64,000 nucleotides of DNA from Spongilla lacustris. Lineage: Eukaryota; Porifera; Demospongiae; Spongillida; Spongillidae. The stretch lies in NCBI GenBank assembly GCA_949361645.1, contig OX442432.1:7224118-7288117 (forward strand), in the 5' to 3' direction. How positions within the stretch are numbered: position 1 is the stretch's first letter; every line of letters begins with the position of its first letter. Both the position numbers and the translations under genes were made by a program. Of the stretch, positions 9,478 to 20,342 are shown one piece after another. A model generated the notes under the pieces. The model ran no database searches. It was not told the origin of the DNA and saw only the letters and a list, made by a program, of their open reading frames with translations.

Positions 9478-10768
9478 GCTACACTATCTGAACAAGCAGT
9501 CTGCAGGTCTCAGTACAGTGTTCTGAATGATGACATGCTACTACTGTTGGACATTCATTTTGAATAACAGCAGTCCCTTCTTTGTGGTGAGAGATCTTAC
9601 CAGTTAGAAAATTGCTATCTTTTAAATGTGTGTGTTTGACATTGACTGCAGTTTGGAATTAGAAATTCCTTGATAACAGGTCTGGTGATGCACAAAAAAA
9701 AAATTGTTGCAGTTGTATTGCTCTATGGGAAGCATAATGTGAGGCTGCACTTCTTTAATGTGCAGCAGGCTTATTGCTTAACATAGTATTTGTGTGAGAC
9801 CGGTTATGTGTAAAGAGACTACAAGCAACCTATCTGTACGAACCAAGGGTGGCTTTGAGAAGGCTAGTAGGCTATCTAGGTAAGTTAAATGATACATCCA
9901 CCCGTGATTAAAAGTTGCCTTTGAACGATGTACGTGTAATATTTTATATCCTTCAATCAAATGACACCCATACTATGACACAAACATGTTCTATAACTGT
10001 GTTCATGTTCCATTTTGCAGCTTGTGGCATAGAACATGCCTTGTGCGTGTCCACAGCAGTTCCACACACCATCGCAAGCCACCCTTTAACCAGCTCGCTT
10101 CCTTGCAGAATGAGAAACTGTCAAAATATTTGTGTGTCACTTGTAATTCCATGTGTCTGCACTGTTGGCAAGCCCATATACTGGCACAGATTCAATGATT
10201 AGTGTTGTGTCCATAACGTCTTGCATCAATTTACTTTTTTACAGAAGGATTGGTTAGCTTTTTGTTGTAATCTGCTTTCTGTTTTTCTCAAGCAACTTCA
10301 ACAGTTTGCTTTGCTTGCTCTAACACACTTGACCTAAAAGTAAAAATGATCTGATTACAGAGGACATTTGAACAATGCTATTGTAGCACCACTGGCATGT
10401 TTAGATCCAAGTGCAATTGCCGCCACCGTGACACGCTATCATCATTAGAAGTATACAATGATTATGTTAACACAATATGAATTGAAGCAAGTGCCGGCCT
10501 AATACATGTATGACGAGTAAAGATTAGTAGACAGCTAAACTGCAGGTCACAAGTAAATCGAATGCCAGTAGTTAAACGACGCATCGTAATAAAAACGCTT
10601 GCGCAGCTGTGATTGTTGTTCGTATAACATACTAAATTTAGTTTCGCACTTTTATATGCTCTGAAACTTCATTACGATGGTTTTTAATTACTCAAACCCA
10701 CAAGTCTAGCTCATAGTTTTGACTACATATAGAACTCTCGAAAATGGTGTGAAACGGTTTGAGTGGTT
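9478..10768. other. No gene recognised
   Basis: There are short open stretches with plausible acceptors (for example cattttgcag ending 10019, gattacag ending 10360), but none encodes anything I recognise and none links to a neighbour in phase. The last 200 bp should carry the VRK promoter and 5' UTR. Confidence 0.4.
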
Positions 10769-13600
10769 ATGGCTTTAAAGCTAAAGAAGCAGAAGCGAGG
10801 CGACGAACCAAGGACCCCGCTAACACCTGGAGAGGTTCTGACTACAGATATTATCAAAGATCCCGCCACTTGTTTTGCAGAACGGTGGGTACTCGGGACT
10901 TGTATTGGAAACGGAACATTTGGAGAGCTCTACTTAGCAATCCCTGATGGGTCTGATGCATCACGCGATGCTGTTGTAGCAAAGCACGTCGTTAAGGTAT
11001 TAATTTTTAAGTGTGCCATTAACGATGCTATAATAATATGTAAACGCACCAGGTTGCGAGTACTGTTGCGAGTAATTTTCCTCTTGCCACGGAATTAGTA
11101 ATTTATCGTTCCGTTACACGATACAGTGAGTGTGTTGCATGTACATGTAGTACTAATGGTTACGTAACTATCATGTCAGTTAGAACAAGCCTGGCATCAT
11201 GTGGGGAAAATGATGGTACATGTATTATACTTGTCTCCAGTTGAAAACTGGGTGCGGGAGAAAGGACTTCGCTTTCTGGGCATACCCAAGTTCATTGGTT
11301 CTGGAAGCCTCGTCCACGACTCCATGCAGTACCACTTCATGGTGATGGAGCGGTATGGGAACGACCTGCAGAAGACTTTTGAGGCATTAGGAAGAAGATT
11401 TAGTGTCAAGACTGTCTGTTACCTTGCTCTTCGATTGGTGAGTGAAGGATATGTTTGTACTGCCAGTGCTAAATAAAAAACCACACAGCTTGAAGCCCTG
11501 GAGTTCTTGCACGAACATAGCTTTGTACATGCTGATGTGAAAGCTTCAAACATTGTTCTGGGTCTTGAAAACAAGCATCAGGTACACACTTCCATGCTCA
11601 TGTGCTCTCGACCTATTATTGTGTGTCTGTGTGATGATGTAACCACAATTTATTGTCTCACAATCAGGACCTCATGACCATCTCTCCTTCTCAGATATAT
11701 CTAGTGGACTATGGGTGTGCAGTGCGCTACTTAAACGTGTGCACTGGCCTTCACAAGGAGGACCGTGTAACAAATGTGTTATTTGAAGGGACCATTAACT
11801 ACACCAGCATTGATGTACACAACGGCAAATGTAAGCATTTCCAAGGTCATCTTGGGGGCAGTGGTCACTCCCACAACACACACTTTAGCGCCTTCTCGAA
11901 GGGCAGATCTTGAGACCTTAGGATACTGCTTGCTTGAATGGGCTAGTGCTCGACTGCCCTGGGACAGTGAAGACTACCTTGAGGAAATGGTGGCCCAAAT
12001 GAAGATGAAGTGGGTGTGGTTATCCATTAAGCTGTTAGCATGGCTTCCTTAGGTACAGGGACAATGTTGATGGTCTGATGACAGCCTGCTTTGGCTCCTC
12101 CCCTCCCACCCCCTCCTGCCTGAAGGACTACCTCCAGTGTGTGTACAAGCTGGGCTACAAGGAAAGGCCTGACTACGAGATGCTGAAAGGTTTGTTCCAC
12201 CATACTCTGAAGAGTGGAGGGATGTCAGATGACTACAGTGGTTTGGATTGGATAGATCAGGTAAAGATTTGCTGCAATGATGCACAGCATCACTTGTGTG
12301 TGTGTGCGTGTGTGTTGTGTGTGTGTATGTGTGTTGTGTGTTTGTGTGTGTGTGTTGTGTGTTTGTGTGTGTGTATATGTGTGTTGTGTGTTGTGTGTGT
12401 TGTGTATGTGTGTCCTTTTACAGTGCAAATCACTAAGATTGTCACTTTGCCTTCTTTCAGTAAGGCTGCTTTGGTAGGTAGGTGTGTAAGGGGTGGGGAG
12501 GAGGTCAGGGATAGTGCACCAAAGAGTAGGAAGGTGAGTAAGGGGTGGGGAGGAGGTAAGTAAGGGACTAAAATAACTGCTGTATGCTACATGGCAGTAC
12601 TTTAATCAAACATCAGTGAAGACAAACGTTCTTGAAGTACCTCCTAGACGCTCAAAGCGCATTCAAGAAAAAGCTGCTGCCTTTAAACAGGGGATCAGGG
12701 ATGATCCAAGTGCACCAGAGAGAAGGAAGGTAAGGGGTCCATGGAAGGTAAGGGGTCCATAGGAAGGTAAGGGGTCCATGGAAGGTAAAGGGTCCATAGG
12801 AAGGTAAGGGGTCCATAGGAAGGTAAGGGGTCCATGGAGGGTAAGGGGTCCATAGGAAGGTAAGGGATCCATAGAAGGTAAGTGGTCCATGGAGGGTAAG
12901 GGGTCCATGGAGGGTAAGGGGTCCATAGGAAGGTAAGGGGTCCATAGGAAGGTAAGGGGTCCATAGGAAGGTAAGGGGTCCATAGGAAGGTAAGGGGTCC
13001 ATAGGAAGGTAAGGGGTCCATAGGAAGGTAAGGGGTCCATGGAAGGTAAGGGGTCCATAGGAAGGTAAGGGGTCCATAGGAAGGTAAGGGGTCCATAGGA
13101 AGGTAAGGGGTCCATAGGAAGGTAAGGGGTCCATAGGAAGGTAAGGGGTCCATAGGAAGGTAAGGGGTCCATAGGAAGGTAAGGGGTCCATAGGAAGGTA
13201 AGGGGTCCATAGGAAGGTAAGGGGTCCATAGGAAGGTAAGGGGTCCATAGGAAGGTAAGGGGTCCATAGGAAGGTAAGGGGTCCATGGAGGGTAAGGGGT
13301 CCATAGGAAGGTAAGGGGTCCATAGGAAGGTAAGGGGTCCATAGGAAGGTAAGGGGTCCATAGGAAGGTAAGGGGTCCATGGAAGTAATTATCTTACACT
13401 ACGTCTTTCATCAGCACGAGTCTGGGGACCAGGGAGCCACATCAATACAGAAAGACAATGTTCCTAAACATTCTCCTAAGTGCCCCAAGCACATTCCTGC
13501 TGGCGTACCGCATTGCTTTAAGGTGCGCAGAAGAGTTAAATTTGACAACAGTGGTCATGAAAAGCCTAAACGCTCCAAGCGCATTCAAGAAAAACAATAA
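10769..13600 (+). CDS. VRK-family (vaccinia-related kinase) Ser/Thr kinase
   Basis: Nuclear casein-kinase-1-related kinase of the animal VRK family. Exons 10769-10996, 11180-11437, 11489-11581, 11695-11830, 11889-12009, 12053-12260, 12598-12729 and 13415-13600 sum to 1362 nt (453 aa). Visible motifs: glycine loop GTCIGNGTFGELYLA, lysine strand VVAKHVVK, catalytic loop FVHADVKASNIVL (VRK1: HGDIKASNL), metal loop YLVDYG in place of DFG as usual for VRKs, then GTINYTSIDVHNG and PSRRADLETLGYCLLEW. The C-terminal tail has two RSKRIQEK motifs, one in each of the last two exons, matching the basic end of VRK1. The last intron is filled by a 19-bp minisatellite that begins at the splice donor. Confidence 0.95.
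12294..12412. repeat. (TG)n-rich imperfect microsatellite
   Basis: Imperfect TG array in VRK intron 6, with interspersed tgttg and tatg variants. Confidence 0.85.
12461..12533 (+). other. Decayed duplicate of VRK exon 7 end (pseudo-exon)
   Basis: A pyrimidine tract plus ttcag acceptor (ending 12460) is followed by a degraded copy of the end of exon 7: caggga, agtgcacca, agag and aggaag, then a donor-like gtgagtaagggg at 12534. Exon 7 proper ends agtgcaccagagagaaggaag/gtaagggg. It has no open frame in phase, so I read it as a dead copy. Confidence 0.65.
12721..13386 (+). repeat. 19-bp minisatellite built on a splice donor
   Basis: About 34 copies of gtaaggggtccataggaag, with gga/gag and 17-18-bp variants. 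The first unit starts at the true exon 7 donor (aggaag/gtaagg), so every unit boundary repeats the exon-end/donor junction. Because 19 is not a multiple of three and the minus strand has no stops, all three minus frames read through it; these are not genes. Confidence 0.97.
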
Positions 13601-15117
13601 TTACATCATTAAAAATTTCACCTACCATTTTTTTTAGCATCCACCAACTAATCATAGTTTTATGTATGTATGTACTGTTTGTGTTTGAAGCTTTTATATT
13701 CTCAACTGGTGACCCTGGTCCATTACATGTGCAGTCATAAACAACACACATTTCCATATTTTACACAGCCACAGACAATAAGCCATACAACCACATAGCC
13801 ATACACTTTATCACAGAACTGTAGGATGAGGGGTGAGGGGGGGGGGGTGCTCCCGATGTGATGAGGGTCTGCAAATGGATGGTGAGATGTGGATGGAAGG
13901 GTTCACTTTGGCCTGGTCTTGTCCTTCTTGTCCTTGACCCAACTATGTCTGTAGCTGCTTTCAAGCTGCTGTTGTTTCCGCTGGTCCATTGGAGTCTGCT
14001 CATCTTGTTGCTGAAAATGAAACAATCAGACTGAGAACCACTTCCCACAAGTATAATTCACACTGACCATGACACTCTCAAGTACCCTGGTAACTGACTG
14101 GACCAGGGACTCATACACAGCCTTGCTGTTTGCATCCCCCCTCTCTCTCCCTGCTTCTGCCTGCATATGCCCCTCCTCCCTCTCTCTGCCTGCTTCTCCT
14201 TGCATATGCCCCTCCCCCTCCTCAGTTGGATCCAACAACAGGCTTTCAAGGTCTATTTCTTCCAAGTCATCAATGTTCCTTTTCTTTGAGTCTTTAAGGT
14301 CCAAGTCTTCAAGGTCCATCTCTTTCAAGTCTTCAAGGCCCATCTCTTTCAAGTCTTCAAGGTCCATTTCCTTAAAATCTCCCAGTTCCATCCTTTTCAA
14401 GTCCTCCGGACTGTTTACTTTAAATGTGTATATCTTCACCTTGACATCACCTTAACAAACATACAAAATTTAAAGGCCAATACACACACATGTACAGCAC
14501 ACAAATACACACACACGCACACACACACAGCACACAAATACACACACATGCACACACACATACAAGCCCTCATGTGTACCCTGACTGTCCTCCATAGCTT
14601 TTCCTCCCTCCATGTGAGCCACACCTACTTCATCAGATCCCTCATCCCCAGCCTTGTTTCCTTGGCTGCCATCTTTGATATCATCACCTTCACTACTGGT
14701 CATCACCTTCACCATGGCAACAACACTGTTACTCTTCACACTTCTTGGGCTGTTGGATAATTTCACATTATCATCTGTTCTGAACCTGGAGCTGATTGAT
14801 GAAGGTATCCTGTGGCTATCCTTGGCACCTGTGGTCTGTGGTAGTGAGTTTGAATGTGCAGCCAAAGGTTTTGGGCCTCCATCTGTCCCCAAAGCTCCCT
14901 CCCCTTCCTGCCCCTCCCCTTCCTGCCCCTCCTCTTCCTCAAACAGTCCATCAAAATCACTGAAGAGAGTGGAAAGAGCTTGGAGCACCAGTTCACGCAC
15001 ATTCTGGTCGCGAGAGGGTAGCTTCCATGATGAGGGTGTTGCCTCAGCAGACCCTAGGGGTGTGGCTAAAGGTGTGGTCTCCTGCTGTTCTTCAAGCTCT
15101 AGAAGGACATACAGAAG

Positions 15118-15245
15118 TACACATGGCATATATTAGGGGTATCAGGGGTACATGGATGGCATATATTAGGGGTATCAGGGGTACATGGATAGCATATATT
15201 AGGGGTATCAGGGGTACATGGATGGCATATATTAGGGGTAAACTC
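15118..15245 (+). repeat. 33-bp minisatellite, about 4 copies
   Basis: Unit atattaggggtatcaggggt plus acatggatggcat. It has replaced the donor end of an exon in OS-9 copy 1. In copy 2 the equivalent site (27585-27640) has fewer units and the exon is intact. Confidence 0.9.
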
Positions 15246-15483
15246 CTCCTGCCCCAGTATGGGTGAGCAGCTGATAACATCTGCCGTGTGTTGGTTGACG
15301 TGAGTGAACAGTGGGTGTGTACACATGTGAGGGGTGCCGATGTGGAGCAGGTATCTGCAAGTGTCAACTTCCTTCACATCCAACACCATACTGTTGGATG
15401 TGAGCAAGCAGGAGATCTGAGGATGGGGAGGAGAGGAGCCCTAAAGCATCCCATGATATAATCCTCCACCTCACCCCATCCCT

Positions 15484-15700
15484 TGTCCCATCCCTCACCT
15501 CACCCTCACCTCACCCTCACCTCACCCCACCCTCACCTCACCCCACCCTCACCCCACCCTCACCTCACCCCACCCTCACCTCACCCCACCTCACCCCACC
15601 CACACCCCACCCACACCTCACCCTCACTACACCTCACCCCACCCTCACCTCACCCCACCCTCACCTCACCCCACCCTCACCTCACCCACCTCACCCTCAT
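15484..15700 (+). repeat. Low-complexity CCTCACC/CCCACC tract
   Basis: Irregular cctcaccccaccctcac repeats in an intron of OS-9 copy 1. The homologous tract in copy 2 is at about 27916-28150. Confidence 0.9.
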
Positions 15701-15989
15701 CACCACCCCCACCTGCACTACAGCTGTACGATTCTTTCCAGTCTTCTCGCAAAGCGTTCCATTGATGTACGATACACGGTGGTAGAGATTTTGAACAGGA
15801 CCTCCTAAGCGCCTCAGAAAGTCCTGTCACGTGATCAGAACTGGGGTCAGATGCAGCCAGTCACATGACCTCGTACCTTCCTTGAATCAACAGAGTCTTG
15901 GGTCCATTCTGTTTCATTACTGTAATAACCAAGAACCACTTCCTTCACAACCTTCGCGGCTTTTTGCAGCAAGCCACAATACATAATAT

Positions 15990-16780
15990 ATATCGGGACC
16001 TACGTTAGTAGGTCCTATGTAGGATTTGAAGTGTCATGAATACGATTAGCAAAACACCAGATTCCATTATTGCCGATGCGCCGTAGAATCAGTTGGAATT
16101 TAGCAGCGTATTTGGATACAGCCAACGATTACGTACAATGTAGTAAAACTGCCGACGCTTAGAAAGCTCAGACAACAGAGATAACGCTCTCTCGTCCCCA
16201 CACTAGAACCTGAAAATATGGAAAAACACGATTCCTTCCGGATCTGATAAGATAAGATTCGCTCGGATAAGAGGTTTATTGCATTGTATCTTTGTCGCGA
16301 TTGAAGCGTAATGTTTGCGGTTATCAAAAGGAACTGTAGGAGATAAGTTAGAAACTTTCTGCCGAATTTGTTTGGTACTATTACTTTCCTATTTTGAGTT
16401 ATACTGAACACAATTTCGATCTTTAGCTAACTTAGTTATGTTAACACGTAGCCCACAACAGATTTTATCAGCTTCTAATGCCTTATCCGGAGGTCGTGGC
16501 CAGATGCTATTCCAAATCTAGAAGGGTGCCCTGGCTCTATCACCGGAAACACGTGTACATGTACAGACATAATAGTAGAAGCCATTTTTTGACAAAAGTT
16601 GTGTAGACGAGTCGCAAGATGAATGTGAGGAGCGTGACAGTATTCAAGAAGCGCATGAAACAAAGAGAGGTAGGAGTATACCGTTTGGGTGCAATATCCA
16701 AGTTTATTCGCGCGCAAGGGAATGGTATATCCTTTGCGTGTGTTCTTGCAAGTCGTCTGCGATTTACAATGTTATCTGTA
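15990..16780. other. Inserted sequence, nothing recognised
   Basis: Sequence absent from OS-9 copy 2. An ATG-headed open stretch at 16619-16671 with a gtaggag donor may be a first exon of the dehydrogenase relic downstream, but I cannot tie it to the family. Confidence 0.35.
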
Positions 16781-16789
16781 TCCCCCCCC

Positions 16790-18539
16790 CCCCCATGTAT
16801 GCTCAGTACGCTATGCAATCTGGCCGATGGCCTGCTGGTAGGACCATTTATAAGTGAGTTCTGTTGTGTTCAATGCATGGTTGCTCCTCTATCAACGGGA
16901 ATATCCTTCACAAATGCGTGTAACCCCATAACTCATGTCTCTCCTATGACAGAGCATCCTTGGAACTAACCCCATAGTAGTTGCTACAAAGCTTTGTTCT
17001 TGACATGGCCACAAGCACTGCTGCTCAGAGGAAGGTATATTGTTTTCATTCAAATATGTGTGTCTGCCAGTTGTGAGCTGTTCTTGGCCAATGTTGTTAG
17101 GTGGAGATGGAGAAAAGGAAAGGGAACACCATCCTACTACAATGAGGAGTGGAATACTCTGGAAGGGTGGGTGTATGTGTATGTTTGTGTGTGCTATGTT
17201 CCACGGATATGTTGCCGAGTTATCTGTACAGGTGTGATGTTGTGCTTGCTATCCCATCCTTTGCTCGTCCTCTTTCCTCCTGTCTCATCCTCTCTTCTCC
17301 CTTCCCTTCTCCCTTCCCCTCTCCCCCTTCCCTTCTCCCCCTTCCCTTCTCCATTCCCCTCCTCCCCCTTTCTCTTCTCCTTCCCCCTCCCTTCACCTCC
17401 TCCCTTCACTTCCCATCCTCTGTCCCATTCTCCCTTCACCTCCCATCCTCCCTTTCCCTCCTCCCTTCACCTCCCATCCTCCTTCCCCTCTTCCCTTCAC
17501 CTCCCATCTGCCATTCCCCTCCTCCCTTCACCTCCCATCCTCCCTTCCCATCCTCCCTTCCCCTCCTCCCTTCCCCTCCTCCCTTCCCCTCTTCCCTTCC
17601 CCTCTTCCCTTCCCCTCCTCCCTTCCCCTCCTCCCTTCCCCTCCTCCCTTCACCTCCCATCCTCCCTTCCTCTCCTCCCTTCACCTCCCATCCTCCATTC
17701 CCCTCCTCCCTTCCCCTTCCATCCTCCCCTCCCATCCTCCCTTCACCTCCCATCCTCCCTTCACCTCCCATCCTCCCTTCACCTCCCATCCTCCCTTCAC
17801 CTCCCATCCTCCCTTCACCTCCCATCCTCCCTTCACCTCCCATCCTCCCTTCCCCTCCTCCCTTCACCTCCCATCCTCCCTTCACCTCCCATCCTCCCTT
17901 CACCTCCCATCCTCCTTCACCTCCCATCCTCCCTTCCCCTTCTTCCTTCACCTCCCATCCTCCCTTCACCTCCCATCCTCCCTTCCCCTTCTCCCTTCAC
18001 CTCCCATCCTCCCTTCACCTCCCATCCTCCCTTCCCCTTCTCCCTTCACCTCCCATCCTCCCTTATCCTCCTCCCTTCCCCTCCCATCCTCCCTTCCCCT
18101 CCTCCCTTCACCTCCCATCCTCCCTTATCCTCCTCCCTTCCCCTCCCATCCTCCCTTCCCCTCCTCCCTTCACCTTGCATCCTCCCTTCCCCTCCTCCCT
18201 TCCCCTCCTCCCTTCACCTCCCATCCTCCCTTACCCTCCTCCCTTCACCTCCCATCTCCCTTCACCTCCTCCCTTCACCTCCCATCCTCCCTTACCCTCC
18301 TCCCTTCACCTCCCATCCTCCCTTCCCCTCCCATCCTTCCTTCCCCTTCTCTCCCCCTTCTCCCTTCCCTTCCCTTCCTCTCTCCTCTCTCACTCTTCTT
18401 CCTACCCCTCCTTCACGAATCACTTCCTTCTCCACCTCTTTGCCCCAAAACAGCTGGATATCATGGATACAGTTTGGCCATGATGGTAGACCTATTCTGT
18501 GCTGTACTCATTGGTGGTGCTTTTGCACACCACTTATGA
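16790..18539 (+). pseudogene. Decayed Ldh_2-family (malate/L-lactate-type) dehydrogenase
   Basis: Fragments in order of the Ldh_2/YlbC NAD(P)-dependent oxidoreductase family, out of frame with each other. YAQYAMQSG then GISFTNACNPITHVSP (16800-16950) resemble GYYAMQA...GMSFTNTSP. ILGTNPIVVATK (from about 16948) and VLDMATSTAAQRK (from about 16998) match LGTNPIAVA and VLDMATSTAA. VEMEKRKGNTI (from about 17102) matches VELKRRKGEPI. GYHGYSLAMMVDLFCAVLIG (from 18456) matches GYKGYGLAMMVEVFCGVLSG. At least two single-base frame shifts and a stop separate adjacent conserved blocks, so I call it a pseudogene; sequencing error is the alternative. A 1.15-kb CCTCCC tract fills the last intron. Confidence 0.65.
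17270..18415 (+). repeat. Pyrimidine-rich tract, CCTCCCTTCACCTCCCAT type
   Basis: About 1.15 kb of almost pure pyrimidine on the plus strand, built from cctcccttcacctcccat and cctcccttcccctcct units. It reads open in all frames of both strands; those frames are not genes. Polypurine/polypyrimidine mirror structure makes triplex DNA possible. Confidence 0.95.
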
Positions 18540-19202
18540 AAATGGCAAGCAATCTGTTAAGCATCTTTGGTGCGAATGGCCAATTGCTTTAATCATATAC
18601 ATACTCACATCAAGGACAGACATAATCTGATGCCTTTGCTACTGGCTTTGGAGAACGCATGCATACATGTACCTTCAGTCAAGAGATGAGGGCTTTGAAT
18701 CATGTGAGGATAGTTTCATGATGGGGGGGGGGGGGGGGCCGGGGGTGCTATGCTTCGGTTGATCCTGATAAACCAATTTTGGTAGTTGATAATCCATAGT
18801 GGTTTAATGAAGCGTGTTAGGCTAGGCATTAGAAAATGGCATTAAATATCATGATGCTCTGGGTAGTTAAGGGCATTTGTGGTCTGAGCATATAATGTTG
18901 TTCCTTCACTACTAATACCTCCTCTCCTCCACTACCACTTCTTTTATAGGGGTCCTCTCACCTTTCAAAATAACCTGGCTGAGAGACTGGGTGTTGCTCA
19001 CATGCCAGTTCAGATACTTAGCTGTTTAAAAGAAAGAATTATTGTGTGATTTAATAATGATAGCAAGTGAGCAGATCAAACTGTACTATACTGCTGTGAT
19101 GTGATGCTCTATATTATATTCCAAGGTTGACCCTTCTTTCTTTGTTTGCTCTCATGCATGCAACGTGTAAGTAGGAACCCGCCGGGGGGGAAAAAGTAGT
19201 GA
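18540..19202. other. No gene recognised
   Basis: AT-rich sequence with an 18-base G run near 18723. Nothing coding was seen. Confidence 0.5.
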
Positions 19203-19505
19203 GACAAGATATAAAAATTTAATTAAAATAAAATTGGTGATGTAGGATTTATAGACAGCAATTGAGTAAAAAGTAAGGAAACAAGGAATTACGGATATTA
19301 TGCATTCATTAAATTATAAATATTACATACCTACATTATTTAGCAAATTACCTGCCTGAAATTCTGTGCCAAATATAGGTATGTAATATTTATAATTTAA
19401 TGAATGCATAATATCCGTAATTCCTTGTTCCTTACTTTTTACTCAATTGCTGTCTATAAATCCTACATCACCAATTTTATTTTAATTAAATTTTTATATC
19501 TTGTG
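19203..19505. mobile_element. Foldback/MITE-like inverted repeat, about 300 bp
   Basis: Left arm about 19205-19332 and right arm about 19378-19505 are near-perfect inverted copies (left begins acaagatataaaaatttaat, right ends with its complement), around a 45-bp loop. It has no coding capacity. It lies at the border where the insertion in OS-9 copy 1 rejoins OS-9 homology. I could not identify a target duplication. Confidence 0.8.
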
Positions 19506-19799
19506 TAAGTGAAGCACCTTCAAATACGTGGAAGAAGGGCCTAACATACCGTCCAAGTGCAGTTGCCTAACGGAGGCTCCATGACAGTATTCGTACGTCC
19601 ACCAGCCCAAAGTCTGAGTGAAGTGCAGGCATTGATATTAGCAATAGTCCCCCCCCTTCCCGGCCCTTTTCCCTTTGTCGACCTAGTACCTTCCTCAGAC
19701 AGGTTTTCGATAGCGGCTGAAGCATCTCCGAGGTGTTGGGGACTCCGACTCCCACCAAATGGTCGACCTTCTCTGCTGGCGTGAAGCACATGTACTTCA

Positions 19800-20254
19800 G
19801 CAGGGGAGCCACCAGCTGCCCAACTCCCCAGGGTCAGTGGGGCCCCCCACAATAATGCTGTTGGCAGCACCATTAATTTCAGGGAAGCTGGTATGTATTA
19901 CATCATCTAAACACTTCTGATGGAATTAGTGGAACCATGCAAATGGAATTTTCTGGTGCCCATAAACTGGGGCCAGCCTCCTGGCCCCACCCCCTAATAC
20001 TTTTCCTTCACTGCAAGTTGAGTCAGAGGCCCTGGAGCCAGCATGGGCATCCCCCACACACTAGAACCACCACCCTCTCACTGCAAGCACACAAGCGCAG
20101 AGCACTTACTGGTAGGGAAACCATCAACTACTAGTGGAGCTATCAGCCCGCCCTCCATTTGTAGAGTGTACATGTCTTCGTTTTTCTCTGCACACATTTT
20201 AGTGTACTGTAGATTTGAACTACATGTATATAAATTTATCTGATGGAACTACAT
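19800..20254. other. No gene recognised
   Basis: Sequence upstream of the truncated OS-9 exon. It has short open frames on both strands but no recognised family and no phase-compatible exon chain. Confidence 0.4.
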
Positions 20255-20342
20255 GTAGGGGAACCATTGCAGTGCCACTCGGAACAACGAACTTTTAACA
20301 CGAACTATTTTTAAGCAATTCACAGTTTATCTTTGAGCCCTA

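Larger units (their letters stand above)
13903..19795 (-). pseudogene. OS-9 copy 1, broken and interrupted
   Basis: Partial second copy of the OS-9 gene at 26.3-29.0 kb. Matching exons on the minus strand: about 19795-19690, 19613-19550, 15959-15877, 15823-15713, 15416-15246 (remnant), 15098-14580, 14450-14068 and 14010-13903. Introns match too, including CA repeats and the CCTCACC tract, so the duplication is recent. Lesions: the signal-peptide exon is absent; homology stops inside the next exon (about 19796); some 3.6 kb of unrelated DNA lies between the two MRH exons; the exon at 15246 has lost its 3' end and donor, its sequence running directly into the 33-bp repeat. The two 3' exons are still open, so a truncated transcript is possible. 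It could also be a structural haplotype or assembly duplicate. Confidence 0.8.

Noticed and set aside
9915..10202. 95-residue frame and a possible exon after cattttgcag
   Set aside because: No family match and no phase-compatible partner exons; left as unassigned sequence.
12652..13380. Three overlapping long minus-strand frames (PLPSYGPLTFLWTPY)
   Set aside because: Pure translation of the 19-bp minisatellite in VRK intron 7; same peptide in each frame and no coding-like signal.
17149..18592. 444- and 532-residue Pro/Ser/Leu-rich frames, and minus-strand Gly/Glu-rich frames
   Set aside because: Read through a simple pyrimidine-rich repeat; composition, not selection, keeps them open. Only the last 85 bp resemble a protein family.
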